Origin: Deltaproteobacteria bacterium
GTDB lineage: Bacteria; Myxococcota_A; Polyangia; DRWM01; JAAZOP01
Length of the DNA stretch: 64,000 nt
Assembly: GCA_016218815.1 (NCBI GenBank)
Contig: JACRCX010000099.1
Coordinates: 1 to 64,000, forward strand
Direction: 5' to 3'
A program made the position numbers and the translations under genes. The notes below the pieces were generated by a model, which saw only the letters and a list, made by a program, of their open reading frames with translations, ran no database searches and was not told the origin of the DNA. This document shows, piece by piece, positions 46,884 to 57,261 of the stretch (its first letter is position 1; the number at the start of each line of letters is the position of its first letter).

Positions 46884-47402
46884 TCAGGGAGTGCCGTACT
46901 CGGGGACGCCGTAGTCGGTCGCGGGAACCTCGGCGGTGGCGTCGCCGGCGTCGGGGACGCCGTAGTCGGGCACGCCGTAGGGGGGCGTCGCTTCCGTGCC
47001 GCTGTCGGGCACGCCGTAGTCCACCGTACCCTCGGTCCCCGCCTCGGCATCGGCGCCGTCGGGGACGCCGTAGGCGACGACCGCGTCGCCCGTGCCGTCG
47101 TCGGCGTCGGGCACACCGTAGTCGACGGTGCCCTCCGGTCCCTCCGCGGTGTCGGTGACGGCGTCCTCCGTGCCCGTGGCCTCGTCCCCCGTCTCCCCGG
47201 TCGCGTCCTCGGCCGCGACATCCTGCGGCACGTCCTGGTTGCCGCCGTCGTCCCCGCCGCAGGCCGCGGGGGCCGCGGCAGCCGCGGCAGCGGCGACGAT
47301 GGCGCGGATCACATGGGCGGAACGCCGCTTCGGCTTCGGTGCGTCCTTGGTCGCGGCCGTTTCGCCCTTCGTGTCCGACTCCTCGGGTCGTCGCTTCTCC
47401 AT
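46884..47402 (-). CDS. Small lipoprotein with YGVP repeats
   Basis: 172 residues. Basic start, Ala-only hydrophobic stretch and a likely lipobox (APAAC, Cys 48), then acidic low-complexity sequence. Six YGVP motifs occur at about residues 95, 111, 129, 142, 147 and 164, with YGTP at the very end. Spacing between motifs varies, and the intervening sequence is Asp/Thr/Gly/Ala. Repeated Tyr-Gly-Val-Pro is not a domain I can name; it may be a flexible binding tail. ATG follows AGGAGGAGACC. It is upstream of the sigma-54 activator on the same strand. Confidence 0.65.
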   Translation of the reverse strand: MEKRRPEESDTKGETAATKDAPKPKRRSAHVIRAIVAAAAAAAAPAACGGDDGGNQDVPQDVAAEDATGETGDEATGTEDAVTDTAEGPEGTVDYGVPDADDGTGDAVVAYGVPDGADAEAGTEGTVDYGVPDSGTEATPPYGVPDYGVPDAGDATAEVPATDYGVPEYGTP

Positions 47403-47677
47403 GGTCTCCTCCTGCGGCCCCTCGCGGGGCGGAATTCCGTCGCTGCCGAACGCCACCAAAGCTAGCACCACGTCGGTGATCGTGCAAACCGGCTCGACCC
47501 ACGCGAACCTCGCGGCGGGCCGAGTCGCTTGCGCGGCGCCTCGCCGCGCAAGCGCGCGTGCACCCACACCATCCCCACCTCCCCAGCCGACCTCTCCACC
47601 TCTCCACGTCCGGGTCCCGCCTCCGCCCGTCGGGCTTCGGCGCGCAGGCCGGAGAATCCCTCCGCGCCCTCCCCGTC

Positions 47678-49888
47678 CTACGTGCTGGAAGAGATGGCCC
47701 GCGCCAGAACCTGATCGATGTCGACCAACTCCCCCGCGATCGACGTGGCGGCCGGGTCGAGCGCCAGGCCGGCGAGCTGGCCGCGGGCGGCGTCAACACC
47801 GGCACGCAGCATGTCGAGCCGCGCGGCGAGGGCCTCAGCCGCGCCGCCGGGGGAGCTCGCGCCGCCCCGCAGCGCCGCCAGCTCGGCCTCGCGCGCCTGC
47901 AGCAGCGCCGCCAGCTCGGTCGCCTGCCGCCGCAGTTCGTCGACTAGACGCGCGACGTCGCCGGCTTGCCCGGCCAGCGGGCGCAGGCGCTCCAGCTCCC
48001 GCTTTCCCGCCTCCACCTCGCCCTCCCGCTCCGACAGCTCGCGCGTGGCCTCCTCGGCGGCGACTTGCGCAATTTCCAGGGCGCCGCGCAGCCGCTCGGC
48101 CTCGGCCTCGGCATCCTGGGTCTCGCCGAGCAGCTCGGTCACGGCGGTCTGCAGCTCCGCGTTGCGCCACCGCGCGCCCGTCAGCTCGCCCTCGAGCTGC
48201 GCGACGGCGGTGCGCAGTCCATCGACCTCGCCCACCGCGGTCGCCCACGCCTCCGCGATCGAATCGTCCTCCGGCGAGGGCTCCTCGGGGGGCGGCAACG
48301 CCTCGGGCACGCACGGCGACGCGGAGTCCTCCGGCCGGTGCCGCAGCTCGCGCAGCAGATCGTCGACCAGACCCCGCCGTTCCTCGGCCAGCTTCTCGAC
48401 CTCGGCCAGCTTGCGCCCTCGCTCGGCGAGCCGCTTCTCCGCGGCGTCCACGGCCTTGTGCGCCTCCACCTCCGCGGCGCGCGCCGCCGCGGCCGCGCGA
48501 TCGCGCTCGTGCTCCGCGGCGACCAGGGCGTCGCGAGCCGTCGTCGCGGCACGCTCCAGCTCGGCCCGCCGCTCCTCGCTGCCGCGGGCCTCCGTCGCCC
48601 GCCGCTCGGCGCCCTCCGCGCGCTTCCCGGACTCCGCCGCCTTCCGCTCCGCCTCGGCCGTGCGCCTCTCCAGCTCGGCGCCCCGCTTCTCGGTCTCGGT
48701 CGCGCGTCGCTCCAGCTCCGCCGCGCGCTTCTCGGCGGCGGCGAGCTTCGCCTTGGCGTCCTCCCCGGCATGGCGGAGCTGCTCGGCCTCGCGGCGCTTG
48801 TCCTCCAGGTCGTCGCGCAGACGGCGGACGACCAGGTCGCCTTCCTCGGCCAGGGGGCCTGCCGGGCGCACGGGGGGCGGCGCGGCCAGCTCCGCGGTCT
48901 GGGCGGCGCGCGCGAACGTGGCGTCGAACGCCTTGCGCTGCTCGGCCTTGCGCTCGTCCTCCATCGACTTGGCGAGCTTGGCCGAGCGCTCGCGCGCCTC
49001 GGCCGCCTCGGCCTCCGAGCGCTTCACCTCCTGCTCGAGCCGCGCGATTTTGACGTTGCGCTCGGCCAGCTCGGCCCGCAGGCGTTCCGTGTCGCGCTTC
49101 GCTTCGGCGAGATCCTCTTCCGCGGCGAGCGCGGCGAGGGCGGCGGACTCGCCGGGGACGGGCGTCGTCGCCTCGTCGGGCGCCTCGGCCACGGTGAATT
49201 CCTGCAGCGGGACCTGGAACAGCGCGGGGAGGGGGAGCTGGGTGGCGCGGGAGCGGGCGCACACGCCCAGGAAGAACTCGGGGTCCTCGCCGCGGCCTTC
49301 CAGGAGCGTCGTGTCCAGGCGCACGTCCGGGCTGACGCGCGGATCGTACTCGACGAAGGTGTAGCCCAGGAACGGGGCCTGGCCGACCATGCGCACCGCG
49401 GGGAAGAACGTGGCCAGGAGGGCGCGCAGCCGCGAGTAGGTCCAGACCTCGGCATGCCCCCCCTCGGGCGGGACGGAGATGGGGCCCAGGCACGAGGCGT
49501 TGCGGGTGGCGGCCAGGACGATGCCGTCGGGCCCGAGGATCCGCGTCACTTCCTGGAACAGGAACCCGGGATCGGGCAGGTCGGCGACCTCGGGCACGAA
49601 CACGACGTCGAAGGCGCCCTCGCGGAAGGCCAAACCGCGGCGTTCTCCGGGGCGCTGCTCCGCGCGCCCGCGGATGGCGGCCAGGTCGGACGGCAGCGCC
49701 GCGCGCTCGGGCGGCACCGCGTGGGCGGCGGACCGGGTGCCGAGGCGGGCGAGGAACTTCGTGGCGTCTTCCGGGTCGCCGCCGGCGACGACGAGCACGT
49801 CCTTGCCGGGCAGCATCGGCTCCAGATAGAGGTACCGGACGATCGCCTCCAACCCCCGTCGCACGGAGAAGAGCGGTGTCTCTTTCAT
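47678..49888 (-). CDS. Long coiled-coil protein with methyltransferase-like head
   Basis: 736 residues. The first 210 resemble a Rossmann/methyltransferase fold (DVLVVAGGDPEDATKFLARL, FDVVFVPEVADL, EVTRILGPDGIVLAATRN). From about residue 260 to 700 it is almost continuous coiled coil (EAKRDTERLRAELAERN, EKRAAELERRATETEKRG), interrupted by a Pro/Glu segment. Such coiled coils often scaffold polarity, motility or cell-cycle complexes in myxobacteria. The motif GxGxG of active SAM enzymes is replaced by VAGGDPED, so catalysis is uncertain. The start ATG has no strong binding site and the frame is open upstream, but homology-like sequence begins here. The tRNA-Leu gene lies about 200 bases away on the other strand. 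Confidence 0.7.
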   Translation of the reverse strand: MKETPLFSVRRGLEAIVRYLYLEPMLPGKDVLVVAGGDPEDATKFLARLGTRSAAHAVPPERAALPSDLAAIRGRAEQRPGERRGLAFREGAFDVVFVPEVADLPDPGFLFQEVTRILGPDGIVLAATRNASCLGPISVPPEGGHAEVWTYSRLRALLATFFPAVRMVGQAPFLGYTFVEYDPRVSPDVRLDTTLLEGRGEDPEFFLGVCARSRATQLPLPALFQVPLQEFTVAEAPDEATTPVPGESAALAALAAEEDLAEAKRDTERLRAELAERNVKIARLEQEVKRSEAEAAEARERSAKLAKSMEDERKAEQRKAFDATFARAAQTAELAAPPPVRPAGPLAEEGDLVVRRLRDDLEDKRREAEQLRHAGEDAKAKLAAAEKRAAELERRATETEKRGAELERRTAEAERKAAESGKRAEGAERRATEARGSEERRAELERAATTARDALVAAEHERDRAAAAARAAEVEAHKAVDAAEKRLAERGRKLAEVEKLAEERRGLVDDLLRELRHRPEDSASPCVPEALPPPEEPSPEDDSIAEAWATAVGEVDGLRTAVAQLEGELTGARWRNAELQTAVTELLGETQDAEAEAERLRGALEIAQVAAEEATRELSEREGEVEAGKRELERLRPLAGQAGDVARLVDELRRQATELAALLQAREAELAALRGGASSPGGAAEALAARLDMLRAGVDAARGQLAGLALDPAATSIAGELVDIDQVLARAISSST

Positions 49889-49957
49889 CGGCCAGCGGTG
49901 TACGCGAGGAATGCCGCACGGGTCAAGGGCCGCGCCGCCGAGGCCCACCTCCGGACC

Positions 49958-50004
49958 AACAACGCAACCCGATCGACCCACCAACAACCAACCACTCCTC
50001 ATCC
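49958..50004 (+). repeat. Dispersed repeat R4, copy b
   Basis: AACAACGCAACCC, CGACCCACC and ACAACCAACCACTCC units, aligned with copy a at 12278. It lies between the coiled-coil gene start and tRNA-Leu. Confidence 0.6.
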
Positions 50005-50082
50005 TTGACTCCCTCGGCGCGCGGATGCTACGGGTGCGAGTGCCGCGGGCGGGTCCGGGGACCGGAAACCGCCCGGCGGGAC

Positions 50083-50166
50083 GCGAGGATGGCGGAATTG
50101 GCAGACGCGCCAGGTTGAGGGCCTGGTGGGGGAAACTCCATGGGGGTTCAAGTCCCCCTCCTCGCA
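50083..50166 (+). tRNA. tRNA-Leu (anticodon GAG)
   Basis: An 84-nt cloverleaf. Acceptor stem GCGAGGA pairs with TCCTCGC. The anticodon stem-loop CCAGG-TTGAGGG-CCTGG puts GAG at 50117-50119. A long variable arm (GTGGGGGAAACTCCAT) marks class II. The T arm has GGTTCAAGTCC. The 3' CCA is not encoded. It decodes CUC and CUU leucine codons. Confidence 0.95.
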
Positions 50167-50284
50167 CGGATCGACGGGTGAAGGGGCGCCCTGCGCCCTT
50201 CGCTCGTGGTGCACGGGCTCCGGGGGACCGGGGGTGTCCGAGGGAGCGGCCGCGTGGCGCCCGCCGCGCCGTGGTCGTGAGGCA

Positions 50285-51673
<1,389 letters not shown>

Positions 51674-51681
51674 GCCGACGC

Positions 51682-52944
51682 ATGGCGCCCGACCGCATCC
51701 GCCAGCATTTCGGGACCGCGCCGCGCATCCTCGTCATGATCCTCGCCGGCGGCGAAGGGCGCCGTCTGGCGCCGCTGACCGAGGAACGGGCGAAGCCGGC
51801 GGTGCCGTTCGGCGGGCGCTACCGCATCATCGATATCGTGCTCTCCAACTTCGTCAACTCCGGCCTCAACCGCATCAACGTCATCACGCAGTACAAGTCC
51901 CACTCGCTGGAGGTCCATATCTCCCGCGCCTGGCGCATGTCGTCGATCATGGACCAGTTCGTCGAGACCATCCCGGCGCAGCAGCGCGTGGGCAAGGACT
52001 GGTTCAAGGGCTCGGCCGACGCCGTCTTCCAGTGCTTGAACGTCGTCACGGACGAGGAGCCGGACTTCGTCTGCGTCTTCGGCGGCGACCACGTCTACCA
52101 GCTCGACGTCCGCCAGATGCTCGACTACCACTTCCTGCGCGGCGCCGAGCTGACGGTGGCGCTGATCCCCGTGCCGCTCAAGGACGCCTCGGCCTTCGGC
52201 GTCGTCCAGGTCGATCAGGACTGGCGCATCGTCGGCTTCCAGGAGAAGCCGGAGAACCCCGAGCCGATGCCGGGCCGTCCCGACCACGCCCTGGTGTCGA
52301 TGGGCAACTACATCTTCAACACCGCGACGCTCGTCGAGGAGGTCACCGCGGACGCGGCGCTGACGGAGTCCAGCCACGACTTCGGCAAGAACGTCCTGCC
52401 GGCGATGGTGGGCCGGCGGCGCATGTACGGCTACGACTTCTCGACCAACGTCGTCCCCGGCTCGACCGCGCACGGGCGCGGCTACTGGCGCGATATCGGC
52501 ACGCTCGACGCCTACTGGGAAGCGCACATGGACCTGGTGAGCGCGGAACCGCTGTTCGACTTCTACAACCTGCACTGGCCGATCCGCACCGGGCGGCGGC
52601 ACCTGCCGCCCGCCAAGTTCGTGCACGGCGACGAGCAGGGCGAACGCGTGGGGACCGCCATCGACTCCCTCGTGGCCGAGGGCTGCATCGTTTCCGGCGG
52701 CCGCATCTCGCGCTCGGTGCTCTCCCCGCTGGTCCGCGTCAACTCCTGGGGCCGCGTGGAGGAGTCGATCCTGCTCGACGGCGTCGACGTCGGCCGCGGC
52801 GCGCAGCTCCGCCGGGTGATCGTCGACAAGAACGTCCGCATCCCGCCCGGCCTGCGCATCGGCTTCGACCTCGAGGCGGATCGCCAACGCTTCCTCGTCA
52901 GCGACGGCGGCGTCGTCGCCATCCGCCGGGACACGAAGCTGTAG
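51682..52944 (+). CDS. glgC: Glucose-1-phosphate adenylyltransferase
   Basis: 420 residues, typical family length. Nucleotide-binding LAGGEGRRLAPLTEERAKPA, RYRIIDIVLSN, ITQYKSHSL, the catalytic FGGDHVYQLD, sugar-binding FQEKPE and GNYIFN, and a left-handed beta-helix C-terminus (SVLSPLVRVNSWGRVEESIL). Converts glucose-1-phosphate and ATP to ADP-glucose for glycogen. Usually allosteric. It lies eight bases after the Ser/Thr kinase gene and 32 bases before a GH57 enzyme on the same strand, so it is part of a glycogen-related unit. Confidence 0.93.
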   Translation: MAPDRIRQHFGTAPRILVMILAGGEGRRLAPLTEERAKPAVPFGGRYRIIDIVLSNFVNSGLNRINVITQYKSHSLEVHISRAWRMSSIMDQFVETIPAQQRVGKDWFKGSADAVFQCLNVVTDEEPDFVCVFGGDHVYQLDVRQMLDYHFLRGAELTVALIPVPLKDASAFGVVQVDQDWRIVGFQEKPENPEPMPGRPDHALVSMGNYIFNTATLVEEVTADAALTESSHDFGKNVLPAMVGRRRMYGYDFSTNVVPGSTAHGRGYWRDIGTLDAYWEAHMDLVSAEPLFDFYNLHWPIRTGRRHLPPAKFVHGDEQGERVGTAIDSLVAEGCIVSGGRISRSVLSPLVRVNSWGRVEESILLDGVDVGRGAQLRRVIVDKNVRIPPGLRIGFDLEADRQRFLVSDGGVVAIRRDTKL

Positions 52945-52976
52945 CGGGCGGCGACCGGGGGTTGAGGGGTCCGATC

Positions 52977-55130
52977 ATGCAGCAGCCACGCGCCCGTTTC
53001 GTCTTCGTCCTGCACGACCACCAGCCGACGGGCAACTTCGACAAGGTGTTCCGGTCCGCCACCGACGTCTGCTACGAGCCGATCCTCGCCGCGTTGGAAC
53101 GGCATCCGCACGTCAGGATTGGCCTGCACACCTCCGGCCCGCTGCTGGAGTGGTTCGAGGGCCACCGTCCGGAGCTCATCGGACGCATTCGCGGGCTCGC
53201 CGAGCGCGGGCAGCTCGAGATCGTCGGCGGGGCGTGGTTCGAGCCGATGCTGTCCGTGCTGCCCGACCGGGACGCGATCGGCCAGATCCGCACCATGCGC
53301 CACGAATGCGTGCGGCTGTTCGGGCGGGCGCCGCGGGGCCTGTGGCTGGCGGAGCGCGTCTGGGAGCCGGATCTCCCCCGGATCCTCCACGCCGCGGGCG
53401 TCGGCTGGGTGCTGCTCGACGACACCCACTTCCGCTACGCCGGCGTCGAGGACGAATGGGTGACGGGGGTCTATCGCACGGAGAAGGCGGGCGCGGTGGT
53501 CGACGTGCTGCCCATCGCCAAGCAGCTCCGCTACGCCATTCCCTTCCGCCTGGCGCACGAGACGGTCGACATGATCGCCGCGCACCGCGGGGAGACGCTG
53601 TGCTACGGCGACGACGGCGAGAAGTTCGGCGTCTGGCCGGAGACCGAGGTCTGGGTCTGGAAGAAGGGCTGGCTGAACGATTTCTTCCGCCTGCTGGGCG
53701 AGCGGCAGGACGCGATCGAGATGGTCCTCCCGTCCCACGCCGTCGCCGACCCGGAGGCGGCCAAGGGCCGCATCTACCTGCCCACGGCGAGCTACTACGA
53801 GATGGGCGAGTGGTCGCTGCCGGTCGGCGCCGGCCGCAAGCTGGCGGCGCTCAAGAAGCGTTTCGAGGCCGAGGCGCGGTGGGACGAGGTCGGGCCGTAC
53901 CTGCGCGGCGGCATCTGGCAGAATTTCCTGGCGAAGTACCCCGAGGCCAACCGGCTGCACAAGCGGATGCTGCGCGTCTCGCGCAAGGTCGAGGATGCCG
54001 TGCGGCGCGACCCGCTCTACCCGCGCGCGATCGGCCACGACACGCAGCGGGCGCGGCTGGAGCTGTACCGCGGGCAGTGCAACTGCGCCTACTGGCACGG
54101 CCTCTTCGGCGGCCTGTACCTGCCGCACCTGCGCGGCGCCGTCCACACCCACCTCGTCCGCGCCGACCGCATGGCCGACCCGTGCCCCGCGCCACGGCTC
54201 ACGGTCGAGGACTGGGACATGTGCGGGCGGGACGAGGTCATCCTGGAATCCTCCAGCCTGGCGGCGATCGTCAAGCCGCACGTCTCCGGCGCCCTCGAGA
54301 TCCTCGACCTGCGCGAGCGCGAGGTCGACCTGATCGATGTGCTGGCGCGGCGTCCGGAGATCTACCATGACGACGTTCCGGCGGCGGTCGAGGCGGCGGC
54401 GAAGGCGCCCCCGCCGGCGGCCGACGGCATCGCCTCGATCCAAGACCTCGTCCGCCGTGCCGACGCGCGCCTGCTGCGGCTCCTGCGCTACGACCGCCTC
54501 CCGCGCCACGGATTCCTCGATCGGCTCCTCCCCGCCGACGTGTCGTTCGACGCCTGGCAGGAGGAGCGGCTGCCGGTCGGCGCGGGTCCGGAGGCGTTCT
54601 CGTACGCCGTGACGCAGGCCGACCCGGCACGACCGACGGAGCTCATGCTGCGCGCCGCCGTCGAGACGCCCTGGGGACCGCTCGACGTCGAGAAGTCGTA
54701 CCGCCTCGATCCCTTCGCCCGGGCGCTCGAGGTGCGCTGGGCCCTGCGTTCGCAGGGCGCCCCGATCCGGGCTCGCTTCGCCGCGGAGCTCTCGCTGGCG
54801 CTGCCCGAGCAGCCCGGGGCGCCGCGCGGCTTCGCCTTCGACGACCCGGTGGTCGGTCCCGACGAGCCGAGCTCGTTGGAGTCCCGCGGCGTCGTGGGCG
54901 GCGTGCGCCGCGTGCGGCTGGTCGCGGAGCACCACGGGTTCGAGATCGCCCTGGGGCCGACTCCCGCGGCCGACCTGTGGCGGATGCCCGTGGAGACGGT
55001 GAGCCAGTCGGAGGAAGGCTTCGAGGCCGTGTTCCAGGGGTCCAACCTGCTCTTCATCTGGCCGGCGGCGGAGCTGGTCGCCGAGCGGCCGGCGACCTTC
55101 GTACTGCGCCTGGCCGCGCAGCTTCGCTGA
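52977..55130 (+). CDS. GH57 family alpha-glucan enzyme (amylase/4-alpha-glucanotransferase type)
   Basis: 717 residues. All five GH57 motifs are visible: HDHQPTGN, VGGAWFEPMLSV, LWLAERVWEP (nucleophile Glu), YGDDGEKFGVWP (acid/base Asp) and TASYYEMGEWSLP. The length and the C-terminal beta region (LDVEKSYRLDPFARALEVRW, AELSLALPEQPG) resemble Thermococcus-type 4-alpha-glucanotransferases with DUF1925/1926 domains. It probably cleaves or rearranges alpha-1,4 glucan. It follows glgC, which supports a glycogen role. ATG at 52977 starts directly into the first beta strand. Transferase versus hydrolase activity cannot be decided by eye. Confidence 0.88.
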   Translation: MQQPRARFVFVLHDHQPTGNFDKVFRSATDVCYEPILAALERHPHVRIGLHTSGPLLEWFEGHRPELIGRIRGLAERGQLEIVGGAWFEPMLSVLPDRDAIGQIRTMRHECVRLFGRAPRGLWLAERVWEPDLPRILHAAGVGWVLLDDTHFRYAGVEDEWVTGVYRTEKAGAVVDVLPIAKQLRYAIPFRLAHETVDMIAAHRGETLCYGDDGEKFGVWPETEVWVWKKGWLNDFFRLLGERQDAIEMVLPSHAVADPEAAKGRIYLPTASYYEMGEWSLPVGAGRKLAALKKRFEAEARWDEVGPYLRGGIWQNFLAKYPEANRLHKRMLRVSRKVEDAVRRDPLYPRAIGHDTQRARLELYRGQCNCAYWHGLFGGLYLPHLRGAVHTHLVRADRMADPCPAPRLTVEDWDMCGRDEVILESSSLAAIVKPHVSGALEILDLREREVDLIDVLARRPEIYHDDVPAAVEAAAKAPPPAADGIASIQDLVRRADARLLRLLRYDRLPRHGFLDRLLPADVSFDAWQEERLPVGAGPEAFSYAVTQADPARPTELMLRAAVETPWGPLDVEKSYRLDPFARALEVRWALRSQGAPIRARFAAELSLALPEQPGAPRGFAFDDPVVGPDEPSSLESRGVVGGVRRVRLVAEHHGFEIALGPTPAADLWRMPVETVSQSEEGFEAVFQGSNLLFIWPAAELVAERPATFVLRLAAQLR

Positions 55131-55177
55131 ACGACAGGCCCCACGGTCGGTGACGGCGCGTCAACAGCAGGGAGCAC

Positions 55178-55208
55178 TTGACTCGGACAGACCAGGAACT
55201 AGACTAGT
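55178..55208 (+). promoter_or_regulatory. Promoter and palindromic operator of the toxin-antitoxin pair
   Basis: TTGACT and TAGACT are separated by 16 bases. The -10 lies inside an 11-bp palindrome, ACTAGACTAGT (55198-55208). The antitoxin ATG follows eight bases after the -10, so the leader is very short or absent. The palindrome is a likely site of autorepression by the Phd-type antitoxin. Confidence 0.6.
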
Positions 55209-55213
55209 CACCG

Positions 55214-55447
55214 ATGAAGCGCAATGAAGTTGGAGTGTTCGAGACGAAGACGCATCTCTCCGAGATCATCCGGAAGGTGATGGCGGGCCAGACGTTCTTC
55301 GTGACGATGCGCGGCCGGCGCGTGGCGGAGCTGCGACCGGTCGAGCAGGCGAAGCAGCCGTTGGTCCGCGGTGCCGCGAAGAACGTCGGGTACTTCATGG
55401 CCGGCGACTTCGACGCGCCGATTCCGGGAATGGAAGACTACGTTTGA
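55214..55447 (+). CDS. Phd/YefM-type antitoxin
   Basis: 77 residues. The N-terminal Phd/YefM DNA-binding fold is recognised by VGVFETKTHLSEIIRKVMAGQTFFVTMRGRRVAEL. The C-terminal tail (GDFDAPIPGMEDYV) is the part that usually wraps the toxin. It neutralises the PIN toxin encoded next and should repress the shared promoter at the palindrome overlapping the -10. The stop overlaps the toxin TTG start (TTGA). No clear ribosome-binding site, in line with a near-leaderless mRNA. Confidence 0.88.
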   Translation: MKRNEVGVFETKTHLSEIIRKVMAGQTFFVTMRGRRVAELRPVEQAKQPLVRGAAKNVGYFMAGDFDAPIPGMEDYV

Positions 55448-55833
55448 AAGCCGTCCTCCTCGACACGCACGCTTTTCTCTGGTTCGTCTTCGACGATCCT
55501 CGCCTGTCGAAGCGGGCGGCATCGGTGATCGCGGACGCCGACACGGAGAAGAGCATCAGCATCGCGAGCCTCTGGGAAATCGCCATCAAGCATCAGCTCG
55601 GCAGGCTGGGTCTGGGCACGAACGTCGGCGAGTTCCTGGAGCAGCACGTCGCCCGTCGGCTGCTCGAGGTCGTACCGATCGAGGTCGAGCATCTGGTCGC
55701 GTATGGCGACCTGCCGTTGCTGCACAAGGACCCGTTTGATCGGATCCTTGTCGCCCAGGCCAAGACGCTCGACCTTCCGGTCGTGACGTCCGATGCGGCG
55801 ATCGCGGCCTACGGCATCCGAGCGATCTGGTAG
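55444..55833 (+). CDS. PIN-domain toxin (VapC-like)
   Basis: 129 residues, a whole PIN domain. Acidic metal ligands in LLDTHAFLWFV (first Asp), SLWEIAIK (Glu), KDPFDRILVAQA (Asp) and VTSDAAI (Asp). VapC-type toxins are Mg-dependent RNases, often cutting tRNA. TTG start overlaps the antitoxin stop. Pairing of a PIN toxin with a Phd antitoxin is a common hybrid arrangement. Confidence 0.9.
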   Translation: MKAVLLDTHAFLWFVFDDPRLSKRAASVIADADTEKSISIASLWEIAIKHQLGRLGLGTNVGEFLEQHVARRLLEVVPIEVEHLVAYGDLPLLHKDPFDRILVAQAKTLDLPVVTSDAAIAAYGIRAIW

Positions 55834-55859
55834 CGAGCCGGCGGCCGGCGGGTGGCGAG

Positions 55860-56540
55860 ATGGGAGCCAAGGAGACAGACCGAACCGCGCGTGGGCCGGC
55901 CACGGCCGAAGATCCGCGATCCTGCCTGGCGGCGACGGAGTTCATCGAGAGCGACGCGCCGGAGATCCGCGAGCTGGCGGTGTCGTTGCGGGGGCCGACG
56001 CCGCAGGCGACTGCGGTCGCGCTGTTCGACTGGGTGCGCGACCGCATCCGCTACGACCCGAAGGCGGCCGTGGACGACCGCGATTCGTACCGCGCGACGC
56101 GGGTGCTGGCGCGCGGCAGCGGCTACTGCGTGCAGAAGGCCATCCTGCTCGCGGCGCTCGCTCGCGCCGCGGGCATTCCGGCGCGGCTGGGGTTCGCGGA
56201 CGTGCGCAACCACCAGTCGCCGGCGTGGCTGCGCGAGGCGATGGGCACCGACGTCTTCATCTTCCACGGCTACGTGGAATTCCTGCTGGGCGGCAGGTGG
56301 GTGAAGGCCACGCCGGCGTTCGACGAGGCGTCCTCGCGCAAGGCCGGCGTCCTCCCCGTGACGCTCGACGGCACCAACGACGCGATGCTGCACCCGGTGG
56401 ACCCGCGCGGGCACCCCTACATCGAGTACCTCCGCGACCGCGGCAGCTACGTGGACGCCCCGGTGGACGAGATCCGGGCGGCAATCGCCGCCGAATACGC
56501 GCCGGTGGTGCCCGCCCGAAACCCCAGCGGCGCGTCATGA
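55860..56540 (+). CDS. Transglutaminase-like protein
   Basis: 226 residues. A transglutaminase/protease-like core with Cys in RGSGYCVQKAILLAALAR, His in FIFHGYVEFLLGG and Asp in VKATPAFD, matching the Cys-His-Asp triad order. The domain starts with VALFDWVRDRIRYDP. Cytoplasmic, as no signal peptide is seen. Family members include peptidases and peptidoglycan- or polymer-modifying enzymes; substrate unknown. ATG follows GGTGGCGAG. It lies 26 bases after the toxin gene but probably has independent expression. Confidence 0.8.
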   Translation: MGAKETDRTARGPATAEDPRSCLAATEFIESDAPEIRELAVSLRGPTPQATAVALFDWVRDRIRYDPKAAVDDRDSYRATRVLARGSGYCVQKAILLAALARAAGIPARLGFADVRNHQSPAWLREAMGTDVFIFHGYVEFLLGGRWVKATPAFDEASSRKAGVLPVTLDGTNDAMLHPVDPRGHPYIEYLRDRGSYVDAPVDEIRAAIAAEYAPVVPARNPSGAS

Positions 56541-56670
56541 CCGACGTCATCCGCGGCAGAGATACTTCCGCCTCCGGCGGCTGCTGAGCGCTCCCGTCTC
56601 CAGGATCTCGCCGGGGCTGGACCGCCGGTCCTCTCGTGGGCTCGTGGGAGTTCAGGACGACGCCAAGCTG

Positions 56671-56952
56671 CATCCAGTGGAACTCCGCGCCGTCCCAACG
56701 AACGACCGCATTGCCCCTGTGAAAGAACGGCACGCCGTCGGAACGCCACATCCCCATCGGCGCGTGGGGGTGTTCCTCGCAGGGATTGGCGGGGTCTCGC
56801 GGACTCGGCCACGGTACCTCGGTCCAGCAAACGCCGTCGTAGTGCCAGAGCGCGCCGGTCGTGGTTCCGGCCCAGACGTCGTCACCGTCGAAGCCCCACA
56901 AGCTCAGGAAGTCGTCGCTCCTGTCGACGTCGTGGACCACCCATCCGAGCGG
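56671..56952 (-). pseudogene. Fragment of a WDG-repeat lipoprotein (third paralogue)
   Basis: A minus-strand stretch of about 94 codons reads SLWGFDGDDVW, WHYDGVCWTEVPWPSP, MGMWRSDGVPFFHRGN, VVRWDGAEFHWM. It matches blades and the terminal FHWM of the lipoproteins at 5952 and 57262. N-terminal signal, linker and several blades are missing, and WDG is joined directly to FHWM, suggesting internal deletion. The rest of the 720-base gap shows no gene. Confidence 0.65.
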
Positions 56953-57141
56953 CGAGCCGGAATCACCGATGGGTCGGGTCGAGGGGGTTGTGAGACAATC
57001 GATCGACACCAGGAGGCGGCCGACGTGAAGTTCGGCCATTCGCCGCCGCTCGCCGCCGACAGGCCGGGCGCGTGGCGCATCCTTCACAGGTCGCCGACTT
57101 CGGCGGCGTCGCCACCGTACGCTGCCGGCATCGACTTTTCG

Positions 57142-57188
57142 GGTTGACGAAGGTCGCCGGCAGGGGCAACTTCACGATCGTGGGTCGG
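57142..57188 (+). repeat. 47-bp direct repeat, left copy
   Basis: Contains AGGTCGCCGGCAGGGGCA and CGATCGTGG. It matches 58472-58518 in the same orientation with seven mismatches in 47. The two copies flank the lipoprotein gene at 57262, suggesting recombination between paralogous loci. Confidence 0.75.
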
Positions 57189-57261
57189 TGAAACACGAAG
57201 GTGGCACAAGTGGGCTGTGCCCGGCGGCGCAGTCCGGCAACCGCGTGGGAAGGAGAGAGCG

